Positions 35,251-45,469 of a DNA stretch of 64,000 nt are shown piece after piece. Origin of the DNA: Anadara kagoshimensis. Its lineage: Eukaryota > Mollusca > Bivalvia > Arcoida > Arcidae. A model generated the notes under the pieces. That model ran no database searches. It was not told where the DNA came from and saw only the letters and a program-made list of their open reading frames with translations. The stretch lies in contig CM037869.1 in the NCBI GenBank assembly GCA_021292105.1, positions 2,017,001-2,081,000 of the forward strand, read 5' to 3'. Positions within the stretch are counted from its first letter, which is position 1, and each line of letters begins with the position of its first letter. Made by a program: the position numbers and the translations under genes.

Positions 35251-36772
35251 AGTTAACTGTAATCTCTGGTTTTATTGGAGTTGTTAATCAAGTTACATAA
35301 AAAGGCCCAGTGAAAAAATTAAATCTCCACATCGCAAAAATCGATGGTCGTTCTTTAGTCTAAAAATCAAACTAGTTATAAAATAAAATAATGTCAAAAT
35401 TGCTAAAAATGATAAGTTGATTTTTTCCGGTATTTATTCATACATGATTTTAAATATCAAAAAATAAATTTATCTTAATTTTACTAAACACCAAAATTGT
35501 ATAATCCGTGAATTGATATTTTATGTACCGTGGTATTATTATTGTTTGATCGTTACAATCAACCGCCTGATTTACGAGAGGCGGCATTTTCAGTCGGCGT
35601 TTTAATGGACTGAATTATTAAGCCGGTCTGTGAAGTTTATAGCAAGGCAAAGTAATTTAATGCCAATATACCCATTATTGGCTGTTTGATATTCTTGTTT
35701 TACGATCTTTGAAATACTACTGAACAATCATGTATTTGGCTTTTTTAACCGAATATCTCATATTACTGGTTACTTTATGCGTTTGTTTTTAAATTGTGTT
35801 TTTATTGGTTGACGGATTGTTTGTCATTCATTGAGAAATTAAAGCCCTTCTCTCACCAAACAACAATAAAACGTGATTTATATCCCAGAAATTTATCATT
35901 CTCGACCAGAATGTTCATTAGTTTAGAGTTAGCTACGTCTTTATTCAATTGATACTCTATTTACATGTCCCTTTTAAGCTAGAAATATGAGGAATTCGGC
36001 AATTAACGGTTAATATAGACGGTAGTTGGAATTCTTTACCGGATATTGGCAGATCTACTAATTGGTCCCTTAGATCAATTTCACTCCATAAAAAGGGCAA
36101 TCAAAAAAGACGTTCTAAAGACTAAAATTCCCTTGCTAAAGAGTGATCTTGTGTATACGCCCTGTTTTCTTTGAGGAAAGAATACATTGACAGCAATGGG
36201 AATTGGACTATTGTTCATATACGCAGCTTTTAAATTGCAAGTGAAAACATAACAATTGTTATCGTAAACAGAAGTCCAGGTGTTTTTGTTCCAAGATGGA
36301 TTACCTTTCAGGATAAACATTTTGTTAACATGGTGATTTGTTTAACTTTAATTCAATAAAATTTAAATGTTCAGCTAATATATGAGTTGTCGCTACACAA
36401 GTAAGTTTCTGTTAAATTTAGACAACACTTTTGACTCTTAAACAGAAATAAACCACGACAAAGAGCCTTGAGTGACAAAGTGTGACTGCCTTTGATCCAG
36501 CCCATTCATATTCTAATTATAAATAAAATAAAGAAAACTGAAGATGACGCATAATTAAAAAAAAATCTTCTTATCAACAAACGTATGTATAATTGAAAAA
36601 AAACCTTCAAATCAACAAACGTTCATTCTGGAAAACAATAGAATGGCATGTTTTATATATAGAAAATACTGTTTGTCGGCGAGTTGTAACTATCTGTGTA
36701 AAGCTGGTTTAAAAGTAATGTAATGAAAATTCCATGTGCGTATTTTCCCATTATTTATTTTATTATTACATA
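35251..36772. other. Intergenic, nothing recognised
   Basis: AT-rich. Short ORFs lack protein-like composition. Confidence 0.35.
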
Positions 36773-37018
36773 TTATACCAGTGTTAATTTTACAGCACTA
36801 GACGGTCGTTTCGGAATACAATTCCTCATCAGTAGTGCTTGGACCAAAATTATGAACAAAATAAAAATTAAAACATAAACAGGTGTCACTATGTTAACTC
36901 TATCTGTTGCACTTAACGTGGTTAGAGATCTAGTATCAAAAGCCAAAATACGACTTTCTAATTGGGCATCATTACACATTGTTTTACAGCGGTTAGACCT
37001 TTTATTTCTGTCGATCAT
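36773..37018 (-). other. 81-codon ORF that runs through the hammerhead motif
   Basis: Starts MIDRNKRSNRCKTMCND, has a hydrophobic stretch VYVLIFILFIILVQALL, and its last 20 or so codons are the ribozyme itself. It may be a chance ORF in a small retroelement or part of that element. No family is recognised. Confidence 0.25.
36794..36840 (-). ncRNA. Type I hammerhead ribozyme motif, intact core
   Basis: Minus strand 5' to 3': stem I AGCACTA (36839-36833), core CTGATGAG (36832-36825), stem II GAAT-TGT-ATTC closed by G-C, CGAAAC, a minimal stem III closed over GACC, GTC, then stem I TAGTGCT (36800-36794). All invariant core bases are present. The predicted cleavage is after the C at 36801. Known context: minimal-stem-III type I hammerheads occur in Penelope-like elements and metazoan retrozymes. 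Confidence 0.88.
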
Positions 37019-37213
37019 TGCCGGACGGTGTAGATGGGAATAAACTTATTTTAAAATTACAATATTTGAAACTTTCAAAAATTTCTTACGGTATAATACA
37101 AACGAAAAACTTAATAAGTACATCTATTTCGACTTTTGTATAGTTTAGATTTCGTGACGTGGTCTTAATAAAAAGATTAGATTGAACTACTTCAAAATAA
37201 CAGTGTAATGTGA

Positions 37214-37315
37214 TGATTTTGAATTTTTATGATTTAATTAATGCATTTAAAATCAGCACATGACAACTGATTTTGAATGCATTATTTTAATAAAAATTCA
37301 AAATCAACACATGAC
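37214..37315. repeat. Nested palindromic MITE-like repeat
   Basis: Outer arms GATTTTGAATTTTTA / TAAAAATTCAAAATC enclose inner arms AATGCATT..AAATCA / TGATTT..AATGCATT. Each half ends CACATGACA. Confidence 0.6.
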
Positions 37316-38194
37316 AGCAGTATTGGAAATTTTCAAACTGATTTGTTTCATTTACGGTTTAAAACGGTAAAATTGAACAAATTTTACTTTTGAAACTAGT
37401 TTTATTTAGTTTACTGGATTACTGTTGTACCTATAAGTAAAACATTATTGAAAACTCAACCTGCTGTTACGGGGAATATTTAATGTAAATTGGAATAACT
37501 TATCCCTTTAATTTTAAAAGGAAAACTTGCGGGGAACCAAAGAGCGTATTCTTCTCCGCTGTCAAATTATGTCCAATTAAAAACCATACAATATGTCCAC
37601 TGGGAGTCATTCGTATTCGGTTCTTGTTGGGAATTTGATTGAATAACGGCAGAATGGGTGCTGTGCCATCGGTCTAAATACGATTAGCTTAGCGAATAAT
37701 GAATCGTATTTACTTAGCTTATTTATATATTTTTTAAAACTGATTCGTGATAGATCGGGGATTGCATAACTTACTACTATCTCGATGATTGATGATTATT
37801 AGATGTTATGAAAGTAACCAAAATTTTACTCGGCAGGCGGCACCTTAACCCATTCACATTTAACCGTTGTTTAAATAAAGCGGTAAGTTTTTTTTCTTTC
37901 TAGTAAAGTATGCAATATAAACGACAATGTTCGAGGCTCCATCATGTACCTACATATATGATTATTTTACAATTCCTAAAAAACTTAAGTTATGCTTCAT
38001 CGTCCAAAGTATTGCCGTAGGTGGATTTGGTGAAATAAATTTTGGTACTTATATTTTTCTCTTTTTAACATCTTAAACGTATTTTGGATTTCCAGCTTTT
38101 GATTCGGGCACTATTAATAAGGATTTTTATAAGGAATTTTATTCCTAGTCTAGTACTGAAAAATTAAAACAGGTTTAGTGGTTATCAAATACAA

Positions 38195-38320
38195 AATATT
38201 AACTTGGGTTATTATTACAAGCCTAGGTTTATCCAGACCATAAAGCAGTTTTATGGCCTTCATTATAACATTTTGATGAAGTATTATATGTCTCCGTATC
38301 CCATAATAGTCCAGTCATTC
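38195..38320 (+). pseudogene. Decayed Penelope-like RT-tail fragment
   Basis: ACAAGCCTAGGTTTATCCAG, GTTTTATGGCCTTCATTATA and ATGTCTCCGTATCCC match KPRFIK..FYGRHH of the intact RT tail with frame damage. Confidence 0.5.
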
Positions 38321-39172
38321 TACGGGGGAAAATGGCCAAACCTCCAACTAATTGCAACAAAATTTATTTTATGTGTATTGGTTATTTTAGAGTCTATATT
38401 TTAACATATCAAAATTCGAATTCATTCGGATAAGTGGAACTTGTTCAAAATTTTGAATAAAGACAAGCTATGTTCAATTTTCATAATCGTTTTTTCACTT
38501 TCATTTCAGACAAACATAGAACAATACAATGCAATTGTGTTCATATTTTATACTTGCATTCAAAAAAATTTATAGACAGTAGTACAAACGTGTTAAAAAC
38601 AAATGTTATTTCTAATATATACCGGAATTATGGCCCGTACGGTCACAAAGCGCGCGGATTGGGGGGGGGGGGGGGGTGAGCATATGCGTTTTCTACCTTG
38701 CTTGAATATATTGATTAAGCGTGTAATTGATAATGAATTATTATGTAATTTCAGCCAATGTACTTTGAATAGGTGATCAAACATGCTGATTGGTAGACCA
38801 CTTATTATTATCTCAGCGAACGTTTAGGAACAAATCAGCGATTATCAGTGTTATTTTTAAATTTGCAATATTTTAGGATCTCTTCTGTACTTAGTTATAT
38901 AAGCATAACCTGATGTTAAACCCAATCTATGATAGACTCAGATAAAAACGAATATTGCTCATCATTGTCACATTTTTGGGCGTATAATGAAATAAATGTG
39001 CAACCTTATATAAGTGTAACAAATATATGAGTATGATACCATATACAGGACGTAGGGATGATGCATTGTTTGATAAAATAAATGTTTCTTCAAATGTTTG
39101 GTACAGACATTTTGTGATGGTAACTATCCCCAAAAAGTAATTAAACCACAACACATCAGTTTCCTGGGCCAT

Positions 39173-39610
39173 TTAAACATCTTCTTGCAGATCAGAATCT
39201 ATATCGGCTATAACAGAGGAATTTGAACAACTTGTACCATGACATTCACCACACCCAAGTGTGCATTCCAAACCATGTCGTCTACAATTACACCTTCTGG
39301 TATCACAACTCGTTTTACAGCCACATTTTATAATTTTTAGTAGTGAATCTGGAGCTGCAGGCTTATTTGTTTTTATGGGTACAAGTTTGTCACCATTAAG
39401 GCACCATCCCCAGTCAGTTGGATCTAAACTGGAATCTTGTATCCACTGTTGTACTTGTAAATAAACCCGCATACAATGAAAACTAGCTGCAGCAGATGTA
39501 GGGGGTAATGTTTGAACTTGAACATAAGTTTTGCTCGTTGACACTTTATTAGTAAACATTCTTAGTCTCAAGAGATCAAGACCCTCAAATGGAATTCCCC
39601 ATAAAGGCAA
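39173..39610 (-). CDS. Transposon ORF 4: CXC (tesmin/TSO1-like) domain
   Basis: The ORF opens at a TTG inside the nuclease ORF and is best read as that protein's C-terminal continuation (FEGLDLLRLRMFTNK onward). It ends in a Cys-rich block IKCGCKTSCDTRRCNC followed by LECTLGCGECHGTSC. This spacing matches the DNA-binding CXC motif of tesmin/TSO1/LIN54 proteins, single copy. A DNA-binding role in the transposon protein is inferred. Confidence 0.7.
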   Translation of the reverse strand: MPLWGIPFEGLDLLRLRMFTNKVSTSKTYVQVQTLPPTSAAASFHCMRVYLQVQQWIQDSSLDPTDWGWCLNGDKLVPIKTNKPAAPDSLLKIIKCGCKTSCDTRRCNCRRHGLECTLGCGECHGTSCSNSSVIADIDSDLQEDV

Positions 39611-40707
39611 GATATGGACTCGGTGCCAGCTCTAATTACTTCCTCTTTTGATGAACACTGGTAAAATACATTTGCTTGTTCTTTCAGATAAGGGCTTGCT
39701 TTGATTTTCTTGAGAGCTGGCTTTTTTCCTATCCCATATAATCTAGAAGTAGTGTCACATCCTGTAAGTGCGTGAATAAATGGCAAATATAAACAAAGTT
39801 CCTGACCAAGTACGGTTTTAGTTTTGTTTATGTCCCATATCTTCATGTTTTTACCCAGGAAATGGTTTGGATGCGACATGAAATAAATATTATGATTCTT
39901 TATATCAGCATGAAAGCAAAGTAAAACAAGAAGGTCAGTATCTTCACCTATTAAAATTGTATCTTTTGACACAGAACTTTCAACAGCTGCTTGTACTATG
40001 AGAACGTCTGCGTCTGCCGAAGCATGTCTGGTAGCAAATCCATTTTCCTGGAGGTGATCACTGAGGATGTTAATAAAGCATTGCTTGTTTTCTGTGTTAC
40101 GAAGGAAAACCTCCTTTTTTATTTTACATGGAGTGGACTTTGTAAATTTCACTGATGGCGAGACCTTTCCTTTGCACCTACGGATATGCGTTACAGATTT
40201 TGTAGTTTTTGTGTTTGAATACCCGTCGAAGACGACAACGGTGTCAGTATTCTTGTACCTCTTACAAAGAAAATCAAGATATTGTTGACAAATTCCACCA
40301 AATGTGGGCCTTTCCCATGGTATCCGTTGAATAAGTGAACCTCCATCAATCACGTAAGTAATATCACATTGAGGTAGTTCACTCGGGGAACAATCTCCCA
40401 TAGACCAAATTGCATTACTCAGCAAGGGTTTCTGTGCCTCTCGAAGAAGTCCTGACGTTTCAAACAGTGATGATGGCGATGAACATAGTTCGTATGAAAA
40501 TATATTTGGCATGTCAGCAGCTATTCTATCTGCAGCTGACACAAGGCGTTGAAACAACAACTGCGGATCTATTTGAACGGGTTCTCCATCAACTTTAATT
40601 GCAGTTTTACTCATCATATTCACAGCCTGGTTATTTTTTGAACGAAAAATCCACCACTTTTTTACCCTCCATAGACTGCAATATATCACTGCCAACTTGC
40701 CTTGCAC
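39568..40707 (-). CDS. Transposon ORF 3: XPG/FEN-like nuclease domain
   Basis: About 379 codons; the part before MMSKTAIKVDG (near 40615) is an out-of-frame reading of ORF 2. Acidic motifs spaced as in PIN/XPG-FEN nucleases are YVIDGGSL, VVVFDGY, ASADADVLIVQ, IGEDTDLLVLL and ALTGCDTTSRLYGIGK. The last resembles the helix-hairpin region after the active site. These Asp residues would bind two metal ions in known relatives. The ORF ends by a frame change in a G4 run near 39600, where ORF 4 continues. Confidence 0.75.
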   Translation of the reverse strand: MQGKLAVIYCSLWRVKKWWIFRSKNNQAVNMMSKTAIKVDGEPVQIDPQLLFQRLVSAADRIAADMPNIFSYELCSSPSSLFETSGLLREAQKPLLSNAIWSMGDCSPSELPQCDITYVIDGGSLIQRIPWERPTFGGICQQYLDFLCKRYKNTDTVVVFDGYSNTKTTKSVTHIRRCKGKVSPSVKFTKSTPCKIKKEVFLRNTENKQCFINILSDHLQENGFATRHASADADVLIVQAAVESSVSKDTILIGEDTDLLVLLCFHADIKNHNIYFMSHPNHFLGKNMKIWDINKTKTVLGQELCLYLPFIHALTGCDTTSRLYGIGKKPALKKIKASPYLKEQANVFYQCSSKEEVIRAGTESISCLYGEFHLRVLIS

Positions 40708-43024
40708 TGTCCACGTTAACCATTTTCTCTGCAGCTACACCGGAAACAATATTTCGCAACTCGGTGTCTTCAATAAACGGATTTTTATCTTGTAAAAACG
40801 ATAGGACTTTAACGGTGTCTGTTTTGTCTCGTTGTTTCCTTGATTGTGAACTTTCTTTGTGTTGTTCACTAGTCTGGTACTCTACACCAGTAACTTGTTG
40901 CAGTGCATTGTTGTAATCAGCACATATGGGCATGGATAACAGCCACTGTGCTCGCTGAGATTCTGTGATACCTTTTCCCCTTGTCATTCCACCAGTTGTT
41001 TTTACACTTCGCATTAGCACCTGCTCAATGATAAGGTCTGCTGATAATCCACCCCAAAACTTATCAGTGCGTCTTAAAACATGATGGCCTTCCATGAAAA
41101 ACCTATACACGTCCGGGTGGTCTTTAGATAGTTGTAGCATTGTCTGTAAGTAAATGTACGACGACTTTAGGTATAAATTGTGCCCAGACGCGGCAAAGAA
41201 TGGTAGCATAGCTTGTATACATTTCAGGTGCAATGTCCAGTCCCCAGTTCTTTCTGCTTTCAGAAATGTTCGCAATAAATCGATCATTTCCATGTATTGT
41301 AACCAAAGAGATCCTGTTCTATATTTGGAGACTGATGTCTTTTCTATATTAAACCGTTCTTCCACCTTTTGCAAAATATCATCGATAAACACGGTGTTTA
41401 AAGGTGTATCTCCTTTCAAAACATTATCAAAACAACTGACAATATATTTATAATCTTCATCAGGTCCAATAGAGTCAACTGAATCTTCTAGAGTGCTAGG
41501 GTCTTGTGTTCCTGCTATCTTTTGTGTTAGTTGTCTATCGGAAGAAGCAGGCTCGGTCAACTCAGTATCCATATCGTCTACATTGATGTTATCTGTATCT
41601 TCTACATTTGACAAAAGAGGAACATTGAACAGCTTTGAAACAAGCAAAGAATTTAATGCACTGTCAACTATCATGTGACCTCTAACAGCTCTAGCAACTG
41701 ACTTTCCAGTTAACATGTAATCTACCGCATTCCCTGCGTAAATGCATTCTAAAACCTCACGCAATCCAGATCCACTCATTATGTACCCGACAGACCCCAA
41801 AAAACTCATTTCTAAATGAAATCCTCCTAGCTTAAGAACGATCTTGCTAATTTCACTTTCTGTTGGTTCAGAATGCATTACAGTTAATGCCTTCCAGTAC
41901 AGAGGCTGGTCAAATGTAATGACTGGTGTCGTTGCATACTTCCGAGACTGCAAACAGACGTATCTCAATGTAGAATAAATGCAAGAAGTGTCGCTGGGGT
42001 TCATATCTATCATAGGAAGAAACACTATAGAAGATTGTCCGGGATAAATGCCATGTCGAACCATCTGCATTAAGCCAGACCAACCGGGCCTAAGTGTTTT
42101 AAGTGGCCATGATATTTTCCATAGGAAATCTAACTTTGAGGTTTCATCTGAGAGACTGCCTTCATCAAGCTTCTGAAACACTAATGATGACATTCTATCT
42201 TCCTTTGGCATAAAGTGATAAATATTTATCTTTCCAAGTGCTGTAATCTCTTCTTTAGTTACATTTACTCTCCTAACTTGCTTTTCAAACTCGACTTTAG
42301 GGGTTATACCTACAATTATGCCCATACCATGAAATGTGTTAAAACCGTCCAGAGTTCTGGTATTATGATCTACGTTGTCTGCAACATATTGTGAAAAGTG
42401 ACCTGACGTGAACCCAGGAATGTCTGTTTTCATACTCATTGCTGAACTACTTTCAAATTTCTGCACTTCGGTATAAGATGAAGAAAATCCCATACTATTC
42501 AATGTGTCAATGAGGAACTTAGATGCAAAGTGGTGATGCATCTGCACTGCAAGACCAATCTGTAATGGGACGATTAAACCTCTGGGTCGTGTTGCCTGCA
42601 CTATAGCTTGACCAATGGCTGCCAATTTAAAATCGGAATCTTTCTCACTTAAAAGTGACTTTAACAAAACCTTTAATGTATTGGGTAGGTACGCAACGTT
42701 ATCATTAACGGATGCAATAGTTGAAGATGTTGGGTAATATTCTTTGGAATCTATTATTGATTTTATGTCATTTTTAATAAGTTTTGCTGCAGTTTCTATT
42801 ATACTTGTTTTTTCTGCCTCGTCATCTTGGTTTTTGGGACGATCATAAAATCTTTGAAGAATGGAAGATGCAGTGCTTTTAAAGGTTACAATATTTGATT
42901 TACCGTTAATTGCTGTTATGAGTATGGATTCTCCAAAATGCTCTTTCAGCCTGCGTTTCATGTAACTTACACTGTAAGCTTTATCACCACATATACCACT
43001 CATTTTATCAACCAAATCCGACAC
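40631..43024 (-). CDS. Transposon ORF 2: transposase-like core, 797 codons
   Basis: The largest ORF of the window. The listed start is a GTG inside a longer open frame that continues upstream to the zinc-finger ORF, so it is not a real start. Conserved-looking blocks are YVADNVDHNTRTLDG (about residues 213-227), VITFDQPLYWKAL (about 368-380), GGFHLEMSFLGSVGYIM, VARAVRGHMIVDSALN and LPFFAASGHNLYLKS. The Asp residues of DNVDHN and TFDQP and a later Glu are candidates for an RNase H-fold DDE site (inference). It ends at a T5 run near 40650, after which ORF 3 carries on. Confidence 0.75.
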   Translation of the reverse strand: MSDLVDKMSGICGDKAYSVSYMKRRLKEHFGESILITAINGKSNIVTFKSTASSILQRFYDRPKNQDDEAEKTSIIETAAKLIKNDIKSIIDSKEYYPTSSTIASVNDNVAYLPNTLKVLLKSLLSEKDSDFKLAAIGQAIVQATRPRGLIVPLQIGLAVQMHHHFASKFLIDTLNSMGFSSSYTEVQKFESSSAMSMKTDIPGFTSGHFSQYVADNVDHNTRTLDGFNTFHGMGIIVGITPKVEFEKQVRRVNVTKEEITALGKINIYHFMPKEDRMSSLVFQKLDEGSLSDETSKLDFLWKISWPLKTLRPGWSGLMQMVRHGIYPGQSSIVFLPMIDMNPSDTSCIYSTLRYVCLQSRKYATTPVITFDQPLYWKALTVMHSEPTESEISKIVLKLGGFHLEMSFLGSVGYIMSGSGLREVLECIYAGNAVDYMLTGKSVARAVRGHMIVDSALNSLLVSKLFNVPLLSNVEDTDNINVDDMDTELTEPASSDRQLTQKIAGTQDPSTLEDSVDSIGPDEDYKYIVSCFDNVLKGDTPLNTVFIDDILQKVEERFNIEKTSVSKYRTGSLWLQYMEMIDLLRTFLKAERTGDWTLHLKCIQAMLPFFAASGHNLYLKSSYIYLQTMLQLSKDHPDVYRFFMEGHHVLRRTDKFWGGLSADLIIEQVLMRSVKTTGGMTRGKGITESQRAQWLLSMPICADYNNALQQVTGVEYQTSEQHKESSQSRKQRDKTDTVKVLSFLQDKNPFIEDTELRNIVSGVAAEKMVNVDSARQVGSDILQSMEGKKVVDFSFKK

Positions 43025-43050
43025 GGAAATAAGGTCATCATAATTGTCTT

Positions 43051-43653
43051 CTAAATGACCACCACTTCTAAAAATGCACTAGATGCAGTAATGTCAGAAG
43101 GTCTTCCGATTTTGTAAGGGGTGGGCACATTCTGAAAACCCTGTGGAACATTCTTAAAAGTTCTAAAATTTACACTACATGTTTGGTGATAAATAGCATC
43201 AGCTGCATGGAGGTCGTTTACAGATTGTATTCTACCTCTGACTTCATCAGCCCATGTATCTTTCCGTTCATCACAAAGATGCTCAATAGTTTTCTGAAAA
43301 TCAAAAGTTCTTACTGGATGAACATCATAGCCTCGTTTTTTGTTACATAATCTTGCACTTTTACCACACAAGAAACAATGTTTATCAAATTCAAACTTTG
43401 TGGTTGTTGAACGCAATTGCGGTACTTCATTTTCTGAACTATCAGACTGCAATGACCTAAGGTGAGACTGGATTGAATGCTTGTTACAGTAGTCACGGCG
43501 ACAATCAGTATGGACATATTGCCCAGCATTAGCATGTAAGCTGTCCTTACGTGTTGCACTGGCACTGTTTATACTAACACAGCCCTTCTCTGTTAGTTTT
43601 GATACTAAATGTCCATCATCTATCGTCTTGTGGCAAATGATACATTGTTCCAT
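43051..43653 (-). CDS. Transposon ORF 1: N-terminal Cys/His zinc-finger region
   Basis: A 200-codon ORF from ATG 43653. Metal-binding pairs: CIICH near the start, HTDCRRDYC, then CFLCG and a late H..C (IYHQTCSVNFRTF), a two-module Cys-rich finger probably used for DNA recognition. It ends soon after TASSAFL, at a T5 run where the frame of ORF 2 takes over. A separate protein is unlikely. Confidence 0.7.
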   Translation of the reverse strand: MEQCIICHKTIDDGHLVSKLTEKGCVSINSASATRKDSLHANAGQYVHTDCRRDYCNKHSIQSHLRSLQSDSSENEVPQLRSTTTKFEFDKHCFLCGKSARLCNKKRGYDVHPVRTFDFQKTIEHLCDERKDTWADEVRGRIQSVNDLHAADAIYHQTCSVNFRTFKNVPQGFQNVPTPYKIGRPSDITASSAFLEVVVI

Positions 43654-44985
43654 TTTCCAGTGCCAAAAAAGCTGAAAGACAAAAGGTTATTCATATTTTT
43701 AGTATTAGTTTAATGCCCATTTATTTGAAAATAACCCAGGAAAAACACTAATATTAAATAAAACAAAAAATTAAAATAAAGTTAAATAAATTTTGAAAAC
43801 AATTAAATAATTTTCTTGAAACTTTACACATATAAATCGTTTACATTTTATAACTATAAATTTTAAAAAATTGTTTTTGGTCATAATTAAAAGAAAATGC
43901 ACTTACCTATATTGGCAGTAAAAGCCTGAATTGTCAATAACTCAAAAGGTTCCATAATAAAAATCATAAAATTTAATACAACATAAAATCAAATCTGCAA
44001 ACTAAAATAAACAAAAAAATCATTAATTGTTAAATAATAATAAAAACAAATAACTACAGTAAAATAGTAACTGAAGAAAATAAGTCAAATCTTGATTCTT
44101 GTAATTCAACTTTAATTAAAAATACACAACACAGTGTTTCAACTTTCAGGTAAGCGCATATGGTTTTAATGTATACATCGGTGTAAACGTTTATTAAATG
44201 CCAATTACTGTACTAATGCATGTACAACCTTAATAATGAGGAATTGATACGAAAAAGTAAAAAAATCCCGAGTTTTGCATGTTTGCGTTATGACGGTTAT
44301 GCGCTTCCATACTTTTTTTTGGTGACAAAATTCTGTTTGCATTATATATTGTACCATATATGATTTAAAACTAACGACACGGCAATTAATAAATATATTT
44401 GTTATTTTGTCATTGAAAATTGTGTTCTTTGATGCGATAACATTTTCATAACATCATTGCATCAACCGATACATGTGATCACCGCACCCCCCCCCCCCCC
44501 CCCCCGGTCGCGTTCAATTTTGTAAACAAATGTATGGCGTGTGTATTTTTAACCATATTCACATTGGAAAAAGGCTAATAAACATTAACTTTAAACAAAT
44601 TAATAGTGTTTGTACCTTGTCATTCTATTTTCTTGAAATTAAAATAGTTTTTAACCGTTTCCGATGTAAACAAAACATTGAAGAGTTCCACTTGACTTGA
44701 CAACATTGTACGGGGGCCTATTGATGGTCATAATAAACACAGGCCATTACGACATTTTTCAGACGCAAATTTTCCATATTTCCACCCATTCGAATTTTTT
44801 CGAATTTTTACACAATGTTTGTACCATCGTTAAGGACTCATACCATAAATATCATTTTTGTTGCAATTAGTTCAAGGTCAAAATACAGAATGACTGGACT
44901 ATAATAGCCTAGATATACTTGACGTCCCATAGTACCATTTTTCTTTAATTCCCAAATTTAGTTATAGACGTTACTGGTTATCTAG
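43654..44985. other. Non-coding flank 5' of the transposon gene, with a C19 tract
   Basis: AT-rich sequence probably holding the element's promoter and end; 44487-44505 is a C19 tract. The element border was not resolved. Confidence 0.4.
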
Positions 44986-45155
44986 CTTCACAGGTGCTTA
45001 CCCTTCCGGAGCACCTGGCCTAATTTCTCCGGTGGAAGTTAACGTTCACGCGTGACTTAATTTGCCAGTTTATAAGTTCAATTCAAGTCTTTTGGAATTG
45101 TGATTTTGACATAGATCGTTGTGTTTCTGTACGCTGATTGTTGACCTATTCGATC
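44986..45155 (+). mobile_element. Penelope-like 3'-end fragment
   Basis: TAGCTTCACAGGTGCTTACC, TTCCGGAGCACCTGGCC and the GATTTTGACATAGATCG end. A short trace of the RT tail (GACGTCCCATAGTACC) lies just upstream at about 44921. Confidence 0.65.
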
Positions 45156-45194
45156 CTTCCACATATAGTTTAAAGATCTGAGGCAATGGCTTGC

Positions 45195-45310
45195 AGGTCA
45201 TTGCCTTGTGCCATCTAGTTTCGAATATCAATTCGTCGGATCCTGTTGTAAGAAAATTATGTCAGTTCACTTGCTGAAGGTTGGTAGTTTTCTATCGACC
45301 AGAACGATTG
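45195..45310 (+). repeat. SINE fragment (second type)
   Basis: GTTTCGAATATC (B-box-like) and CACTTGCTGAAGGTTGGTAG match the copies at 4890 and 30715. Confidence 0.4.
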
Positions 45311-45469
45311 TTTACCCGGTCAGTAAATCAAATGGAAATTTCACAATAACCAAATAAACATGCAATAGCCGAAGCACGGAATAAAACAACAATGATTTTT
45401 TCACAATAAATGTAGAATGTTATATCGAGACGTGTAATTTCAAAATATTAATCATATATTCATAACACT

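Larger units (their letters stand above)
39173..43653 (-). mobile_element. Near-intact DNA transposon gene, Academ(X)-like
   Basis: Four abutting or overlapping ORFs read as one protein of about 1490 residues: Cys-rich zinc finger, transposase-like core, XPG/FEN-like nuclease and CXC domain. From memory of the superfamily, an N-terminal Cys-rich finger with a linked XPG-type nuclease is the AcademX layout; this assignment is inferred, not proven. Three one-base frame changes separate the ORFs: at a T5 run near 43068, a T5 run near 40650 and a G4 run near 39600 (minus sense). There are no other stops. Terminal inverted repeats were not resolved. A G16 run at 38661-38676 and a C19 run at 44487-44505 flank the gene in inverted orientation. 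Confidence 0.7.

Noticed and set aside
38622-44724. GGCCC..GTAC words near 38631 and 44707 as transposon TIRs
   Set aside because: Similarity covers only about 12 bases and does not extend inward, so it is not usable as a boundary.
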